Shown here in pieces: positions 8,314 to 21,734 of a stretch of 64,000 nucleotides of DNA; within the stretch, counting starts at the first letter, position 1; the number at the start of each line of letters is the position of its first letter. The notes under the pieces are model-generated. The model was not told the origin of the DNA. It was given only the letters and a program-made list of their open reading frames with translations, and searched no databases. A program made the position numbers and the translations under genes. The DNA comes from Desulfosporosinus sp. Sb-LF (lineage in GTDB: Bacteria > Bacillota > Desulfitobacteriia > Desulfitobacteriales > Desulfitobacteriaceae). The stretch lies in NCBI RefSeq assembly GCF_004766055.1, contig NZ_SPQR01000003.1, positions 1 to 64,000 of the forward strand. The letters are read 5' to 3'.

Positions 8314-9762
8314 TTACGACAATTTTTCCTTTAGTAACTGATTGACTAGACCCGGATTCGCCTGTCCCTTGGTAGCTTTCATGATCTGCCCGACAAGGAA
8401 CCCAATAGCTCGATCTTTCCCCGCTCGGTAGTCCTCCACGGATTGAGAATTAGCGGAAATTACGCCGTCAATTATCCCTTGAAGTGCGCCTTCATCGCTT
8501 ATCTGAGAAAGTCCCTTTTCCTTCACAATGAGCTTAGCCTCTTTACCCGTGCTATACATTTCTTCCAGCACACTTTTGGCAATCTTGCCACTGATGGTTC
8601 CTTTATCTATGAGATCGAGGAGCTCCGCCAATTGTTTGGCCGAAATTGGAGAATCATCCATACTAGACTGATTTGTATTAATTAGACGTGTGACTTCCCC
8701 CATGACCCAGTTTGCCAACGTCTTGGCGTCTCCATAGTAAGATAATGCCTCATCGAAGAAATTCGCCATGGCTTTTCCTTGCGTGATAACAGAAGCATCA
8801 TATGCTGACAGCCCAAGGGCCTGTAGCCGGACACGACGCGCCGAAGGAAGCTCGGGGAGAGTTTTACGAATTTTCTCCACCCATTCTCTATCAATCACCA
8901 AAGGGGCCAGGTCTGGCTCTGGAAAATACCGATAATCATGCGCTTCTTCTTTGGAGCGAAGAGTTAGCGTTATCCCCTTGCCCTCATCCCAAGTGCGTGT
9001 CTCCTGTACTACGCTTTCTCCTGCATTTAGTACTCGTGCTTGCCGCGCTACTTCATACTCCATACACCTACGAACTGAGCTAAAGGAATTTAAGTTTTTT
9101 GTTTCTGTTCGGGTTCCCAGCGTTGTCGCTCCGATCGGTCGAAGCGAAACATTGACATCAAATCGCACCGAGCCTTGTTCCAACCGACAGTCTGAAACTT
9201 CCGTGTACTCTAGAATCTGAACTAATTGCTCGAGATAAGCGAGAACTTCGGAAATTGAACGCAGATCAGGTTCTGAAACGATTTCTAGTAATGGCACCCC
9301 TGCGCGGTTATAGTCTACAGAAGACTCGTTCGAGGTTGTGATGGTCTCTCCACTATGCACGAGCTTTCCAGCATCTTCTTCCATGTGAGCCCGAGTGATC
9401 CCGATCCACTTCTTCTCCCCGTCCACCTCAATCTCCAAACCACCCTTACCACAGATAGGCAAATCAAATTGAGAAGTTTGGTAGTTTTTAGTTAAGTCGG
9501 GGTAAAAGTAATTTTTACGGTCAAACTTGGAAAACTCAGCAATCTCACAGTTCAACGCTAAGCCCGCTTTTATAGCATAATTGACAACTTCGCGGTTAAG
9601 AACCGGGAGAGTCCCAGGCATACCTAGACATACCGGGCAAACATGCGTGTTCTGTTCTCCCCCAAACTCTGTGGTACATCCACAGAAAATCTTCGTCTTA
9701 GTTTGGAGTTCAACGTGAACTTCCAAACCACAAACCATTTCGTATTTATCAGCGACTACCAC
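8314..9762 (-). CDS. gatB: Asp-tRNA(Asn)/Glu-tRNA(Gln) amidotransferase subunit B
   Basis: GatB is the kinase and tRNA-binding subunit of the GatCAB complex, which amidates mischarged Glu-tRNA(Gln) and Asp-tRNA(Asn). Visible motifs are [29 protein letters not shown]-like text near residue 45, [16 protein letters not shown], a [11 protein letters not shown] loop and the C-terminal YqeY-like domain ending in [15 protein letters not shown]. The cluster contains the CGC and CPVC cysteines of the zinc site. The gene overlaps the end of gatA. GGAGG at 9772-9776 is well spaced for the GTG at 9762; a TTG at 9768 is in frame but only three bases from the site. Confidence 0.93.
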   Translation of the reverse strand: MVVADKYEMVCGLEVHVELQTKTKIFCGCTTEFGGEQNTHVCPVCLGMPGTLPVLNREVVNYAIKAGLALNCEIAEFSKFDRKNYFYPDLTKNYQTSQFDLPICGKGGLEIEVDGEKKWIGITRAHMEEDAGKLVHSGETITTSNESSVDYNRAGVPLLEIVSEPDLRSISEVLAYLEQLVQILEYTEVSDCRLEQGSVRFDVNVSLRPIGATTLGTRTETKNLNSFSSVRRCMEYEVARQARVLNAGESVVQETRTWDEGKGITLTLRSKEEAHDYRYFPEPDLAPLVIDREWVEKIRKTLPELPSARRVRLQALGLSAYDASVITQGKAMANFFDEALSYYGDAKTLANWVMGEVTRLINTNQSSMDDSPISAKQLAELLDLIDKGTISGKIAKSVLEEMYSTGKEAKLIVKEKGLSQISDEGALQGIIDGVISANSQSVEDYRAGKDRAIGFLVGQIMKATKGQANPGLVNQLLKEKLS

Positions 9763-11230
9763 GCGCAAGCACCTCCCCTGAAAGATTCGGTTTTAACGTG
9801 TGATAATTTGTATTTTGCTCGAATGTATAAGCTGTTCGATACAATGTCCCTTCATCAAACGCTTTACCCATTAACTGCATTCCGATTGGCAAACCCTTAA
9901 CAAATCCAGCTGGAATAGAAATAGCTGGAATACCCGCTAAATTAATTGGGACGGTCGTGATATCTGATAGGTACATGGCCAGAGGGTTCGCTGATTTTTC
10001 CCCAAATTTAAACGCTGAAGTCGGGGCCGTCGGGGAGAGCAAAACATCAAACTTTTCAAATGCCTTCTCAAAATCCTGCTTAATAAGAGTTCTGACTTTT
10101 TGTGCTTTTAAATAATAAGCATCATAATACCCCGAACTTAAGGCGTAGGTTCCGAGCATAATCCTTCGCTTCACTTCTTGCCCAAATCCCTCCGCCCGAG
10201 TTGTTTTGAACATACCTAACACATCGGCGGCCTCTGCCCGATATCCATAGCGCACGCCATCGTAACGAGCAAGGTTCGAACTGGCTTCAGCCGTCGCAAT
10301 TAGATAATAAGCAGGTATAGCATACTCCGTATGGGGTAAAGAACATTCCCCTACTTCTGCACCTAGATCGATCAACGTCTGAATACCCGCTTGAATCACA
10401 CTCGCAACGTCGGGATCAATCCCTTCTCCAAAATACTCACGGGGTATCCCAATCTTTAAGCCTTTGATGTTATTGACAAGAAACTTAGTGTAATCCGACT
10501 TCTCAGACGGAACTGACGTTGAGTCCAAGGGATCATATCCGGCAATAGCATTCATCACCAAGGCATTGTCCCTCACGGTCTTGGTCAATGGACCAATTTG
10601 ATCCAGCGAAGACGCAAAAGCGACAAGTCCAAACCGGGAGACTGCGCCGTAAGTTGGCTTCATTCCCACCACTCCACAGAAAGCGGCTGGTTGACGAATG
10701 GATCCCCCCGTGTCTGAGCCCAAGGTAAATGCTGCTTCGTCCGCTGCTACCGCTACAGCTGAACCTCCGGAAGACCCTCCTGGGACACACTCCAAGTCCC
10801 AAGGATTTCTAGTCTTTGCAAAATAGGAATTCTCGGTTGAGGAACCCATAGCAAACTCATCCATATTTAATTTACCGAGTAGAATCGTACCTGCAGCCCG
10901 TAAACGGTCTGTAACTGTGGCATTATATGGAGGAACAAAGTTTTCCAACATCTTTGAAGCGCAGCTTGTGCGGATCCCTTCGGTGCACATGTTATCCTTC
11001 AAGGCCATTGGAATTCCCTCTAAGGCTCCTACTACTTCACCCTGAGCAATTTTATAGTCAACCTCGGCCGCTTGGGTTAAAGCCTGATCCTCTAAGACTG
11101 TTAAATACGCTTGTAACTCCGGATCAACTGAGTGAATTCGTTCTATGTAAGCTCTCGTCAACTCTGTGGAGCTTAAGTCTTTGTGAACCAGCAGTTCATG
11201 TAGCTCACTGACCGATTTTTCTGTACCCAT
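9749..11230 (-). CDS. gatA: Asp-tRNA(Asn)/Glu-tRNA(Gln) amidotransferase subunit A
   Basis: GatA is the amidase-signature subunit that releases ammonia from glutamine for GatB. The 493 residues match the family length. The catalytic Ser-cis-Ser-Lys triad is visible: the lysine in [11 protein letters not shown] and the serines in [14 protein letters not shown] and [20 protein letters not shown] precedes the ATG. It follows gatC by about 20 bases and overlaps gatB, so the three form one operon in the order gatC-gatA-gatB. Confidence 0.96.
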   Translation of the reverse strand: MGTEKSVSELHELLVHKDLSSTELTRAYIERIHSVDPELQAYLTVLEDQALTQAAEVDYKIAQGEVVGALEGIPMALKDNMCTEGIRTSCASKMLENFVPPYNATVTDRLRAAGTILLGKLNMDEFAMGSSTENSYFAKTRNPWDLECVPGGSSGGSAVAVAADEAAFTLGSDTGGSIRQPAAFCGVVGMKPTYGAVSRFGLVAFASSLDQIGPLTKTVRDNALVMNAIAGYDPLDSTSVPSEKSDYTKFLVNNIKGLKIGIPREYFGEGIDPDVASVIQAGIQTLIDLGAEVGECSLPHTEYAIPAYYLIATAEASSNLARYDGVRYGYRAEAADVLGMFKTTRAEGFGQEVKRRIMLGTYALSSGYYDAYYLKAQKVRTLIKQDFEKAFEKFDVLLSPTAPTSAFKFGEKSANPLAMYLSDITTVPINLAGIPAISIPAGFVKGLPIGMQLMGKAFDEGTLYRTAYTFEQNTNYHTLKPNLSGEVLARGSR

Positions 11231-11249
11231 TGTCGCATTAGTCTCCTTT

Positions 11250-11549
11250 CTAAGTCAGACTTATTTTCGGCACCCTGAAAAAGCCTTCATCGGCATCTGG
11301 TGCATTGCGCAGTGCTTTTTCCTGATTGATCGAAGGCCCAACTTGGTCCTCGCGCAATACATTATGTAGGGGAACGGCATGAGCTGTAGGCGCCACATCG
11401 TCCGTGTCTAATTTCTCCAACATGGCCGCATAGCCTAAAATGGAGTTAAGTTGCTCTGTATACTCTTGAGTTTCCTGTTCGGTTAACTCAAGACGCGCCA
11501 AGGCCGCCACGTATTCAACGTCTTCACGTGAAATTGTCAACTTATTCAC
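11250..11549 (-). CDS. gatC: Asp-tRNA(Asn)/Glu-tRNA(Gln) amidotransferase subunit C
   Basis: GatC is the small clamp subunit that holds GatA and GatB together. The 99 residues carry the conserved N-terminal [16 protein letters not shown] helix and the C-terminal RVPKI segment after a [10 protein letters not shown]-like stretch. It starts with GTG at 11549, with AAGGAAGG just upstream. It is the first gene of the gatCAB operon, with a consensus promoter 33 bases before the start. Confidence 0.95.
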   Translation of the reverse strand: MNKLTISREDVEYVAALARLELTEQETQEYTEQLNSILGYAAMLEKLDTDDVAPTAHAVPLHNVLREDQVGPSINQEKALRNAPDADEGFFRVPKISLT

Positions 11550-11581
11550 CTTCCTTTGGATAGTTTGTTGCTTTATCCTCT

Positions 11582-11610
11582 ATCATAACAAATCTGGGAG
11601 AACGGGGCAA
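11582..11610 (-). promoter_or_regulatory. Sigma-70 type promoter of gatCAB
   Basis: On the minus strand TTGCCC (11610-11605) and TATGAT (11587-11582) are separated by exactly 17 bases, just upstream of gatC. Confidence 0.65.
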
Positions 11611-11758
11611 TATTTTACGAAAAAGAGCAGTGCAGGCTGGGTAAGTACTTTACGGCTTTTTTAAGCTTAAAATTGCACTTGATAATGGACTATTACAGAG
11701 GTTGGATGAGCTAATCAAATTGCAAGCCCAGCAGCCTTAAAACAGAACTTAATTACTG

Positions 11759-11799
11759 AAAAGCCGGTTTCTCTACATAATGGAGAAACCGGCTTTTTT
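11759..11799. terminator. Terminator after ligA
   Basis: A perfect 15-bp stem (11759-11773 with 11783-11797) has a 9-base loop and T-rich arms on both strands. It lies 7 bases beyond the ligA stop. Confidence 0.85.
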
Positions 11800-11805
11800 A
11801 AGTAA

Positions 11806-13836
<2,031 letters not shown>

Positions 13837-13933
13837 TTAACAAGTGCTCAGACTTCAAAGTCATTGAATTATCAATACTATGATTCCCTCGATACTACTT
13901 ATTAACTCGTAGTTCATGACTAGGTACGAAAAA

Positions 13934-14866
13934 TTAAGCTTGGAAATATGTCGTCATTTGTGGTACGACTTGCTTTTTACGGGAAAGAACGCCTGGTAGA
14001 TCAACGCTTCCATTGACAATTTCTTTGCCGAAGGCTTTAGCCACTTCCTCTGGGTTATCCCCTTTAACGATCAGTTCTGTGGTGTCTGTTAAAATGTCGG
14101 TGATCATCAAGCAAAGATAACGCATTCCTTGGTCCACACGATGTGCCTCAATCGCTGCTGTTAAGTTTGCCCGAACGTCTTCAAAACCATCCATACCCAT
14201 CAAGCTTACTTGTCCAACACCGATTTTATGAGGTCCCATGGTGAAGGCTTTGAGGTCTTCTTCAATCATGCTTTGAGGAGTACGATCTGCAATGTTGGAA
14301 GATGCTTTGAACATGTCGATTCCAAAGGTCTTTGGATCTACTCCAGCAATTGCTGCAAGTTCAGCAGCGATCGTTTTATCCAACTCTGTGCAGGTTGGGG
14401 ATTTGAAGATGACTGTATCGGAAAGAATCGCAGCGAGTAAAATTCCGGCCATAGCTTTTTCCGGAACTAATCCGCTTTCTTTGTAAGCTTGGGCTACAAT
14501 GGTACATGTGGAACCAACAGGCTCAATACGAACATAAAGGGGTTCAGATGTTTGAAATCCGCCCACTTTGTGGTGGTCTACAATTTGTACGAGCTGAGCT
14601 TGATCTGCACCAGCAACTGCTTGGCCATATTCATTGTGGTCGACGAGAATCAATTTTTGTTTAGCTTCAACGGACTCCAACACTTCAGGAATAGCAACTC
14701 CATAGTAGTTGAGTACATACTCAGTCTCTTTATTGAGTTTTCCAGCGGAACAAGGAACTACATTGGCCGTCCCCGTAAGTTCTTTTAAACGAGCTAAAGC
14801 AATCGCTGAGCAAACTGAATCTGTATCTGGGCTTTTGTGACCAACAACATAAATTTTATCTGACAT
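13934..14866 (-). CDS. ppaC: Manganese-dependent inorganic pyrophosphatase (family II)
   Basis: This DHH-family phosphoesterase splits pyrophosphate to phosphate in the cytoplasm. The 310 residues show the metal-binding motifs GHKSPDTDSVCS, LVDHNEYGQ and the DHH motif IVDHHKVGGF. The C-terminal substrate motif is SRKKQVVPQ. The preferred start is the ATG at 14866, with AGGTG upstream; an in-frame GTG at 14875 overlaps that site. It lies between pcrA and ligA with gaps of about 50 and 145 bases, possibly in one transcription unit. Confidence 0.95.
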   Translation of the reverse strand: MSDKIYVVGHKSPDTDSVCSAIALARLKELTGTANVVPCSAGKLNKETEYVLNYYGVAIPEVLESVEAKQKLILVDHNEYGQAVAGADQAQLVQIVDHHKVGGFQTSEPLYVRIEPVGSTCTIVAQAYKESGLVPEKAMAGILLAAILSDTVIFKSPTCTELDKTIAAELAAIAGVDPKTFGIDMFKASSNIADRTPQSMIEEDLKAFTMGPHKIGVGQVSLMGMDGFEDVRANLTAAIEAHRVDQGMRYLCLMITDILTDTTELIVKGDNPEEVAKAFGKEIVNGSVDLPGVLSRKKQVVPQMTTYFQA

Positions 14867-14925
14867 AATCAACACCTAAACCTTTCTCTTCCTCAATTTT
14901 TAAACTGTACGTGAAACTAATAAAA

Positions 14926-17202
14926 TTACAATTTCGTTAGCTTGGCATATTCAGCCAGGAGTTTTTTAATTCCAATTCCGCCATCAAAAACAATCGTCAG
15001 TTCTGCAAGATCTCCTTCTCCTCTAACGGAGACAATAACCCCTCGACCAAACGTCGCATGTTCAACCTTTTCTCCTAGTTGATGTGCCTCACCCCCTTTA
15101 CTAACAAGAGTACTTCCAAAACCTTTTTCCCAAGAACCAGCACCCAAGGGAATCGAACGATCTGACGTGGTATTCCTCTGTCGGATCGGTTTGGGCGAAG
15201 TATTAGGACGACGTTTTGGCGGATCAAGTGGATCGATATCCGTCATTAATTCCGACGGAATCTCTTTTAAAAAGCGAGAAGGCTGATTGTATTGCGTCTT
15301 GCCATAAAGCATCCGCATTTCCGTATTACACAGGTAAAGCTTCTCCCTCGCCCGAGTAATCGCGACATAACAAAGCCGGCGTTCTTCCTCTAAAACAATC
15401 GGCTCCATGAATGAACGGCTACTGGGAAAAATCCCATCTTCCATACCTACCACAAAAACGACCGGGAATTCTAAGCCCTTCGCGCTATGCATCGTCATTA
15501 AAGCCACGGCTTCTTCCGCTTGGTCCAATTCATCAATATCGGCGACCAAGGAAACCTGTTCTAAGAATCCGCTTAATCCCGGGACAATCTCATCCGCTTC
15601 AGCCCCATCGTTTGACGCATTTTGAGCAGCTTGAGCCGCTTTGGCATCGTACTCAGCAGTTACGGATAGAAACTCCAACAGGTTTTCCAGTCGAGTCTCC
15701 GCTTCAGGTGTATTTTCCGCCTGAAGAATTGCTTTGTACCCAGTTTTGTTCAAAATCTCTTCCACCAGATCAGATACATTTGCCTCTCGTGCATAACCCA
15801 CCAAACCCTGCATCATGTGGGCAAAGCCTATTAATGGTTTCTTAGCTCGTGTCGACAATTCCGGAATATATTCAGCCTCAAGAATGGCGTCCAACACCGG
15901 CATACCTTGTTCATTTGCATATTCTAAAATTTTCTCCAGGGTGCTGTCCCCAAGGGCGCGTTTGGGCACATTAAGCACACGGGCAAAGCTCACTTGATCA
16001 GAAGGATTATATAAGACTCTTAAATAGGCTAAGATGTCTTTGATTTCCAAGCGCTGATAAAATTTCAGCCCTGAAAAAACGCGATACGGCGTAGCTGCTT
16101 TCATGAGACGCTCCTCGAGAGCCCTCGACTGTGCATTTGTCCGATAAAGGATGGCAAAATCATTAAAGGGGCGTCCTTCTAGCTCGTGCAAACGTTGAAT
16201 TCGTTCGACGACATAGCCAGCCTCATCTCGCTCATCAGCCCCTACATAACAGATGACTGACTGCCCCTCCGAGTTTTCTGTCCAGAGCGACTTCTCTTTA
16301 CGCGATTCGTTATTTCTGACTACTGCATTAGCGGCATTAAGGATCTTTTGAGTAGAACGGTAATTTTGTTCGAGTTTGATAACCTTAGCTTCAGGATAAT
16401 CCCGCTCAAAGTCGAGGATATTTTGGATATCCGCCCCGCGCCATCCATAGACTGACTGGTCATCATCTCCAACGACGCAGAGATTTCGATATTTACTAGC
16501 TAGGAGTTTCACCAACATATACTGAGCATGGTTCGTATCTTGGTACTCATCCACCATAATATAGCGGAATTTATCTTGATAGTACCGATAGACTTGGTCA
16601 CTTTGCTGAAAGAGCTGAACTGTGAGCATGATAATATCATCAAAATCAAGGGCATTGTTACTCTTAAGTCGTTTCTGATAAGAACGATAAATATCAACAA
16701 CTTTTTGCTGAAAATAATCCGATGCCTTATAGGAAAACTCTTCAGGATCTTGAAGTTTGTTCTTGGCGTCACTAATGACGGCTGCCACACTGCGCACTGG
16801 GAATTTTTTTTCATCATAATTGTGTTCTTTTAAGCATGCTTTGAGTAATGACTGTTGATCCCCTGTATCATAAATGACGAAGTTCTTCGTATAGCCTGGC
16901 AAATTATCAATTTCACGCCTCAGTATACGGACGCAGGCTGAGTGAAATGTAGTGACCCATAGTCCATACCCCTCACTGCCAAGTAAGGTTGCCACTCGTT
17001 CCCGCATCTCTTTCGCCGCTTTATTCGTAAATGTGATCGCTAAAATCTCACTGGGTTCTATTCCCTGAGCAATTAAATGGGCAATTCTATAGGTGAGCAC
17101 TCGTGTCTTCCCAGACCCCGCACCTGCAAGAATTAGAAGCGGCCCTTCTTTATGCTCAGCAGCCTCACGCTGTATTGGATTCAAATCGTCCAACCGATAC
17201 AT
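14926..17202 (-). CDS. pcrA: ATP-dependent DNA helicase PcrA (UvrD/Rep family)
   Basis: PcrA is the 3'-5' SF1 helicase of Gram-positive bacteria, used in repair and in removing proteins from DNA. The 758 residues contain the Q motif LNPIQREAAEH, Walker A LAGAGSGKTRVL, motif II VDEYQDTNHAQ, motif III GDDDQSVYGWRGAD, motif IV LEQNYRSTQKIL, motif V MTMHSAKGLEFPVVF and motif VI YVAITRARE. A tudor-like C-terminal domain (EKVEHATFGRGVIVSV) binds RNA polymerase in relatives. GAGGTG precedes the ATG. The next genes downstream are ppaC and ligA. Confidence 0.95.
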   Translation of the reverse strand: MYRLDDLNPIQREAAEHKEGPLLILAGAGSGKTRVLTYRIAHLIAQGIEPSEILAITFTNKAAKEMRERVATLLGSEGYGLWVTTFHSACVRILRREIDNLPGYTKNFVIYDTGDQQSLLKACLKEHNYDEKKFPVRSVAAVISDAKNKLQDPEEFSYKASDYFQQKVVDIYRSYQKRLKSNNALDFDDIIMLTVQLFQQSDQVYRYYQDKFRYIMVDEYQDTNHAQYMLVKLLASKYRNLCVVGDDDQSVYGWRGADIQNILDFERDYPEAKVIKLEQNYRSTQKILNAANAVVRNNESRKEKSLWTENSEGQSVICYVGADERDEAGYVVERIQRLHELEGRPFNDFAILYRTNAQSRALEERLMKAATPYRVFSGLKFYQRLEIKDILAYLRVLYNPSDQVSFARVLNVPKRALGDSTLEKILEYANEQGMPVLDAILEAEYIPELSTRAKKPLIGFAHMMQGLVGYAREANVSDLVEEILNKTGYKAILQAENTPEAETRLENLLEFLSVTAEYDAKAAQAAQNASNDGAEADEIVPGLSGFLEQVSLVADIDELDQAEEAVALMTMHSAKGLEFPVVFVVGMEDGIFPSSRSFMEPIVLEEERRLCYVAITRAREKLYLCNTEMRMLYGKTQYNQPSRFLKEIPSELMTDIDPLDPPKRRPNTSPKPIRQRNTTSDRSIPLGAGSWEKGFGSTLVSKGGEAHQLGEKVEHATFGRGVIVSVRGEGDLAELTIVFDGGIGIKKLLAEYAKLTKL

Positions 17203-17231
17203 TAAACCACTTCACCTCACTTCTTGTACAT

Positions 17232-17240
17232 ATTATAACA
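17232..17240 (-). promoter_or_regulatory. Extended -10 promoter for pcrA
   Basis: On the minus strand TGTTATAAT is an extended -10 box about 30 bases before the pcrA start. No good -35 is visible. Confidence 0.4.
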
Positions 17241-17583
17241 TACAGTACGTCCTACTTTTGCACACGGTCGCCTTTGTGATTAAGATATCACAATAATTAA
17301 TACCTATACCTAAACATGGTGACCGCAATAGGACAACCCTCATTATGAAGTATTATAACAGTATTTTTATAAATAATCTGAGTCACACTAGGTCTCCTCT
17401 TCTAAAATTGAATCGAAGGAGAAAAACAGGCACAGAAATATGTAATAACTACCTGAATAATGACAGTTGGAGTGAAAATCGGAACTCAAATGGCAAGATC
17501 TACCTTAACAATAACGCCTAAGCAATATAAATAAGGTTAATGGAGACATCCTATTCTCCATTAACCTTATCAAATACTTTGTT

Positions 17584-17613
17584 GGCCTAACCGCTTCGCG
17601 GTGGCTTTTATTT
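17584..17613 (+). terminator. Plus-strand terminator-like hairpin
   Basis: The inner stem CCGC-TTC-GCGG is flanked by GCC/GGC and followed by TTTTATTT. The transcript it would end is unknown. Confidence 0.4.
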
Positions 17614-17723
17614 AATCGACCACCCTTAAGTCTTAGTCTCCTGAGAAATTCTTTTGAAATTCAAAAAACAAGGCCATTTTCGCCCCATCTTATGTGGGTA
17701 ATTTCCATTTCTCATCAATAAGT

Positions 17724-17756
17724 AATGAGCAGATGTACCTGGTAAATCTGCTCATT
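17724..17756 (-). terminator. Hairpin downstream of asnS
   Basis: An 11-bp stem (17724-17734 with 17746-17756) lies about 80 bases beyond the asnS stop. The minus-strand tail (ACTTATT) is only weakly T-rich. Confidence 0.45.
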
Positions 17757-17834
17757 TAAGAACCCCGCCGATTCTCACCTAAACATTCTGTAATTAGACC
17801 ACTTACCTATGATTCAGTTAGAAATCTGCTTTAA

Positions 17835-19226
17835 CTAAAACTCACAACTATTGGCGGTTCTGGGGAAAGAGATCACATCACGGATATTTGACATTCCCGT
17901 CAAATACATAATAACACGTTCAAAACCAAGTCCATACCCGGCATGTTTCACACCACCATACCTTCGAAGGTCAAGATACCACCCGTAGTCTTCTGCGTTC
18001 AGACCAGATTCCTCCATACGACTTTGCAGTACATCAAGACGTTCTTCCCGTTGGCTTCCCCCAATAATCTCTCCAACCCCGGGAACGAGCAGATCCATAG
18101 CAGCAACAGTCTTGTTGTCCTCGTTAAGCCGCATATAGAACGCCTTAATTCCTTTCGGATAATCTGAGACGAAGACAGGTTTTTTGAAAATCTTTTCTGT
18201 CAGATAGCGTTCATGCTCGGTTTGAAGATCTGTACCCCAATGCACTGGATATTCAAAATTAGCATTTTCCTTCTCCAGCATTTCTACGGCTTCAGTGTAA
18301 GTAATATGCCCAAAATCAGAGTTCAGGATATTTTCCAGTCGATCAAACAACGTCTTATCGACAAAGCTATTAAAAAACGCCATTTCCTCAGGTGCATTGT
18401 CAAGGGCATATTGAATGATGAATTTCATCATTTCTTCGGCCAAGTTCATGTCGTCTAGAAGATCGGCAAAAGCGATCTCCGGCTCAATCATCCAAAACTC
18501 AGCTGCATGTCTCGCCGTATTCGAATTTTCCGCTCGAAATGTTGGTCCAAACGTATAGACATTACGAAAAGCCATGCAGTACGTTTCAACATTGAGCTGG
18601 CCACTGACCGTTAAGCTCGCAACTCGTCCAAAGAAGTCTTTAGAAAAATCAATACTGCCCGTTTCGTCATGAGGAGGTTTAGCCATATCCAGGGCGGTCA
18701 CCCTAAACATCTCTCCTGCACCCTCAGCGTCACTCCCTGTGATAATTGGTGTATGCACATAGACGTACCCTTTTTCTTGAAAAAACTTATGAATGGCATA
18801 GGCAACTACAGAACGCACTCGGAAAACGGCTGCGAAGGTATTTGTTCTAGGGCGCAAATGTGCAATCGTTCGTAAATACTCAAACGTATGTCGTTTCTTC
18901 TGAAGTGGATAATCGGCCGCAGATAGTGAGAGAACCTCGATATGTTCCGCTTTCAATTCGAACGGTTGCTTCGCCCCAGGAGTGGATACAAGCTCGCCCT
19001 GTATTCGTAGTCCAGAACTGATTGTGAGCTTTCCAATCTCCGAGAAATTCGCAAGACTCTCTTCAAAAACTATTTGAATGTTTTCGAAAAAACTACCGTC
19101 ATTGACTTCAATAAAGCCAAACGCTTTGGATGAGCGAACTGTACGAACCCATCCAGAGATTTCTACTTTTTGATTGAGAAACCGGTCTGTCTCTCTGAAA
19201 ATTTGTCTAACTGTTACAGATTGCAT
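17835..19226 (-). CDS. asnS: Asparaginyl-tRNA synthetase
   Basis: This class IIb synthetase charges tRNA(Asn). The 463 residues have an N-terminal OB-fold anticodon-binding domain with [20 protein letters not shown]. The class II catalytic core carries motif 2 around [20 protein letters not shown]. Motif 3 is [12 protein letters not shown], and the Asn-specific ending [11 protein letters not shown] is present. The longer frame to 19280 is rejected because GAGGAGG sits in front of the ATG at 19226. The window also encodes GatCAB, so the cell may use both direct and indirect Asn/Gln routes. No T-box fits in the 78-base gap upstream. Confidence 0.95.
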   Translation of the reverse strand: MQSVTVRQIFRETDRFLNQKVEISGWVRTVRSSKAFGFIEVNDGSFFENIQIVFEESLANFSEIGKLTISSGLRIQGELVSTPGAKQPFELKAEHIEVLSLSAADYPLQKKRHTFEYLRTIAHLRPRTNTFAAVFRVRSVVAYAIHKFFQEKGYVYVHTPIITGSDAEGAGEMFRVTALDMAKPPHDETGSIDFSKDFFGRVASLTVSGQLNVETYCMAFRNVYTFGPTFRAENSNTARHAAEFWMIEPEIAFADLLDDMNLAEEMMKFIIQYALDNAPEEMAFFNSFVDKTLFDRLENILNSDFGHITYTEAVEMLEKENANFEYPVHWGTDLQTEHERYLTEKIFKKPVFVSDYPKGIKAFYMRLNEDNKTVAAMDLLVPGVGEIIGGSQREERLDVLQSRMEESGLNAEDYGWYLDLRRYGGVKHAGYGLGFERVIMYLTGMSNIRDVISFPRTANSCEF

Positions 19227-19304
19227 AATTTTCCTCCTCAAACTATCCCATTGAGGGTATAAGATTAGTTTATATCGCAATTATACCTGATTAGAATCAC
19301 GACT

Positions 19305-21323
19305 TCAAATCACGAACCGCATACTTTGAGTCTTCAATTCCTCCATCAATAGAATCAGTTGCTGAGTACTTTCGCGAATCGTACTGACCGTTGCACTCAT
19401 TTCCTCTGTCGAGGCGGCAATTTCCTGTGCGGCAGCCGCATCTTCTTGACACATACCCGAAATTTCAGCGACTGACCTAGTTATTGCCTGCCCCATTTGG
19501 ACAATTTCACTAACCTCTCCCTCCATCGACGCCAGCAGATGAGCAACAGCCTGTGTCCCATGAGATATCTCCATAAATTGCCCCAATGCCAGATTCCCGA
19601 TGCCCGACTGTTCTTTGATCAAATCGACCGCTTCTTCCGAAACTTGGGCTGAGTTTTCTACATTTAAAGCCACTTGGTCGATCAACTCCGCGATCTGCGA
19701 GGCACTTTTCCTGGATCCTTCAGCTAACTTGCGAACGTCTTCGGCCACGGCAGCAAATCCTCGCCCAACTTCCCCCGCACGAGCCGCCTCTATCGCTGCA
19801 TTAAGGGCAAGGAGATTCGTCTGGTCGGAAATCCCAGTAATGATCTGAGTAATCCCACGGATTTGTCCCGTTTGATCTTTTAGAATTTGACTTCCAGTCT
19901 GAATTTCCTCTACTTTGACCACAAAAATCCGCATTTTCTCCGCCAAATTCTTCATTATTTCTTCCCCATTGACTGTCCGCGCACCAACGTCAGAGGTGCT
20001 GCTAGCTATGTGCTTGATATGTCGTGCTAAATTTTGGACGCTTATATTGATACCTTCACTTTGCAAATTCATCTCACTCGTACGATAGGCAATTGTTTGA
20101 GCACCAGTAGCCACCTGGTTAACACTTTCGGCCACTTGGTCTGTCCCTTTGGACGTTAAATCGACAGCCGCCGAAATTTCCTTCGCAGAACTCTCCACCT
20201 GCCCCACTGCTTGATTAATTGAAGAACAAATATCCTTGGTGTTTTCCAGCATCTTTTTCATAGCAAGCGCTAAAGTTCCTAACTCTCCATACCAATTCGT
20301 TTTAATGTTAATTTTTAAATTACCCGTCGCAAGGACCCCCGCATCTTCGGTTAACTGAGTCAGCGGGCGGGTAAGAGTTAAGGAAACAAAATATCCTGCA
20401 ACGACACCAAACACAAGAACCAATAATCCAACAAGCAAGACCCAACGTTTTAAGGCGTTTAGCTCCTGTACTACCCTTTCCCGCGAGATTATAGTCTTAA
20501 TATAGCCTTTCACTTCACCACGGTAGTCTTTAAAGGGAATGAGTAAAACATTTGAACTGCCATCTCCACTCACCGTAAATTGGGCTTGTCCATTGGCTAG
20601 TACTTTCAACGTGCTTTCAGGCACGGCAAAATTATCTTTACCAGTACCAGCTAGTAACCCACCATTCTCTTTCACATTTTTGATCATTGAAGCAGATGGA
20701 TTAAGTAGATAGATATAGTAATCTCCGGGATTTTTCTTCTGTAAAACCTTTAAAAAATCTTCACCAAAGTCCATTCCATATTCTGCACTACCAACCCACT
20801 GATCTTGATACTTGACTGGCACTACAACTCGAAATCCGTATCCTTCAACCCCTTCTTCCAGTCCTTCCACGATCTTATTTTCTTTATTCGCCGTCACCAC
20901 AGTAGGCCGGATTTTTGAAAGGTCATCCCCAAATTTATTAGGCGAATGAGCTCTGTAAAATGAGATCGCTGGTGAAAGATGAAACTGAAGTTGGCTAAAG
21001 CCTTCTTTCTTTATCTCGTTAAAAACGGGCTGTACAAGACGTGCCACGGTAGCCCGATCTCGTTCTGCTAAGGCCTTAGCCACATCCGGGTTCATCGTCA
21101 TGGATAGTACAGAAGACCTTGCCTGAACAAGACGATTAGCGAATTCATCCTTGATTCCCTGTTCCACAAGTTTTTCCGTTTGAAGTTCACTCGTGTTGAC
21201 AAATTTCTCTGCGTTCCATAGGCTTGCTCCAGATAAGGCCGCTACCACGACAATAATCACCATACCCGCAATAAGTGTAATTCGAGTTTTAATGGACATG
21301 GAACGTTTAGCCTGCTTAGACAT
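19305..21323 (-). CDS. Methyl-accepting chemotaxis protein with Cache sensor
   Basis: This 672-residue membrane chemoreceptor signals to CheA/CheW. An N-terminal transmembrane helix (about 14-33) is followed by an extracellular double-Cache-like ligand domain that includes [17 protein letters not shown] second helix lies at about 285-307, followed by a HAMP domain near [10 protein letters not shown]. The long cytoplasmic coiled coil has the conserved hairpin tip [19 protein letters not shown]. The true start is the ATG at 21323 with GGAGG upstream; the upstream GTG at 21338 overlaps that site. The ligand is unknown. Confidence 0.9.
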   Translation of the reverse strand: MSKQAKRSMSIKTRITLIAGMVIIVVVAALSGASLWNAEKFVNTSELQTEKLVEQGIKDEFANRLVQARSSVLSMTMNPDVAKALAERDRATVARLVQPVFNEIKKEGFSQLQFHLSPAISFYRAHSPNKFGDDLSKIRPTVVTANKENKIVEGLEEGVEGYGFRVVVPVKYQDQWVGSAEYGMDFGEDFLKVLQKKNPGDYYIYLLNPSASMIKNVKENGGLLAGTGKDNFAVPESTLKVLANGQAQFTVSGDGSSNVLLIPFKDYRGEVKGYIKTIISRERVVQELNALKRWVLLVGLLVLVFGVVAGYFVSLTLTRPLTQLTEDAGVLATGNLKINIKTNWYGELGTLALAMKKMLENTKDICSSINQAVGQVESSAKEISAAVDLTSKGTDQVAESVNQVATGAQTIAYRTSEMNLQSEGINISVQNLARHIKHIASSTSDVGARTVNGEEIMKNLAEKMRIFVVKVEEIQTGSQILKDQTGQIRGITQIITGISDQTNLLALNAAIEAARAGEVGRGFAAVAEDVRKLAEGSRKSASQIAELIDQVALNVENSAQVSEEAVDLIKEQSGIGNLALGQFMEISHGTQAVAHLLASMEGEVSEIVQMGQAITRSVAEISGMCQEDAAAAQEIAASTEEMSATVSTIRESTQQLILLMEELKTQSMRFVI

Positions 21324-21547
21324 TTTGCAATCCTCCACAACCCCAATAAGCTATATATTCCAACGATACTTTTCTATAACTCTTAACATTCAATAAATTA
21401 GACCTAAATTTCTACCCCAATATTAAATCCCATAAGTTAATGAGAAACCTTAACAAGCACCCCTTTCATGTAATTATGAAACTTTGTTTTTCCGGATCTT
21501 TGAATTTTATTATAACTACCCTATGTTACACTACATGCCGCAATTAA

Positions 21548-21590
21548 AATGAAATGTAGATGACACAAATTATGTCATCTACATTTCATT
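21548..21590. repeat. Perfect 18-bp inverted repeat between divergent genes
   Basis: The left arm is 21548-21565, the right arm is 21573-21590, and the loop is 7 bases. It lies between the divergent chemoreceptor and DUF2249 genes, so it does not follow a gene end. It could be a large operator, an insulating terminator or a small mobile palindrome. Confidence 0.6.
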
Positions 21591-21734
21591 AAAAAACCAT
21601 GATTAAAATCACAGCCGCATTTCATTTTTTACGGTATATTTAAATAAATCCTTTCGATGATCAAAATAATGTCAGGGAAATAGTGACAAACTATCCTGAA
21701 TTGGTGAAACTTTAAATACAAGGAGGTACTTAAA

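Larger units (their letters stand above)
17241..17834. other. 594-bp gap with hairpins and no clear gene
   Basis: A 14-codon frame (ATG at 17490, TAA at 17532) lies here without a good ribosome binding site. A perfect 16-bp stem follows (17531-17546 with 17555-17570). A compact hairpin at 17584-17605 then runs into TTTTATTT on the plus strand. A third stem closes the region before asnS. Their order suggests a short plus-strand transcript, but no convincing promoter is seen. Confidence 0.35.

Noticed and set aside
19227-19304. T-box leader of asnS
   Set aside because: Only 78 bases separate asnS from the upstream gene, with no specifier stem or T-box sequence.
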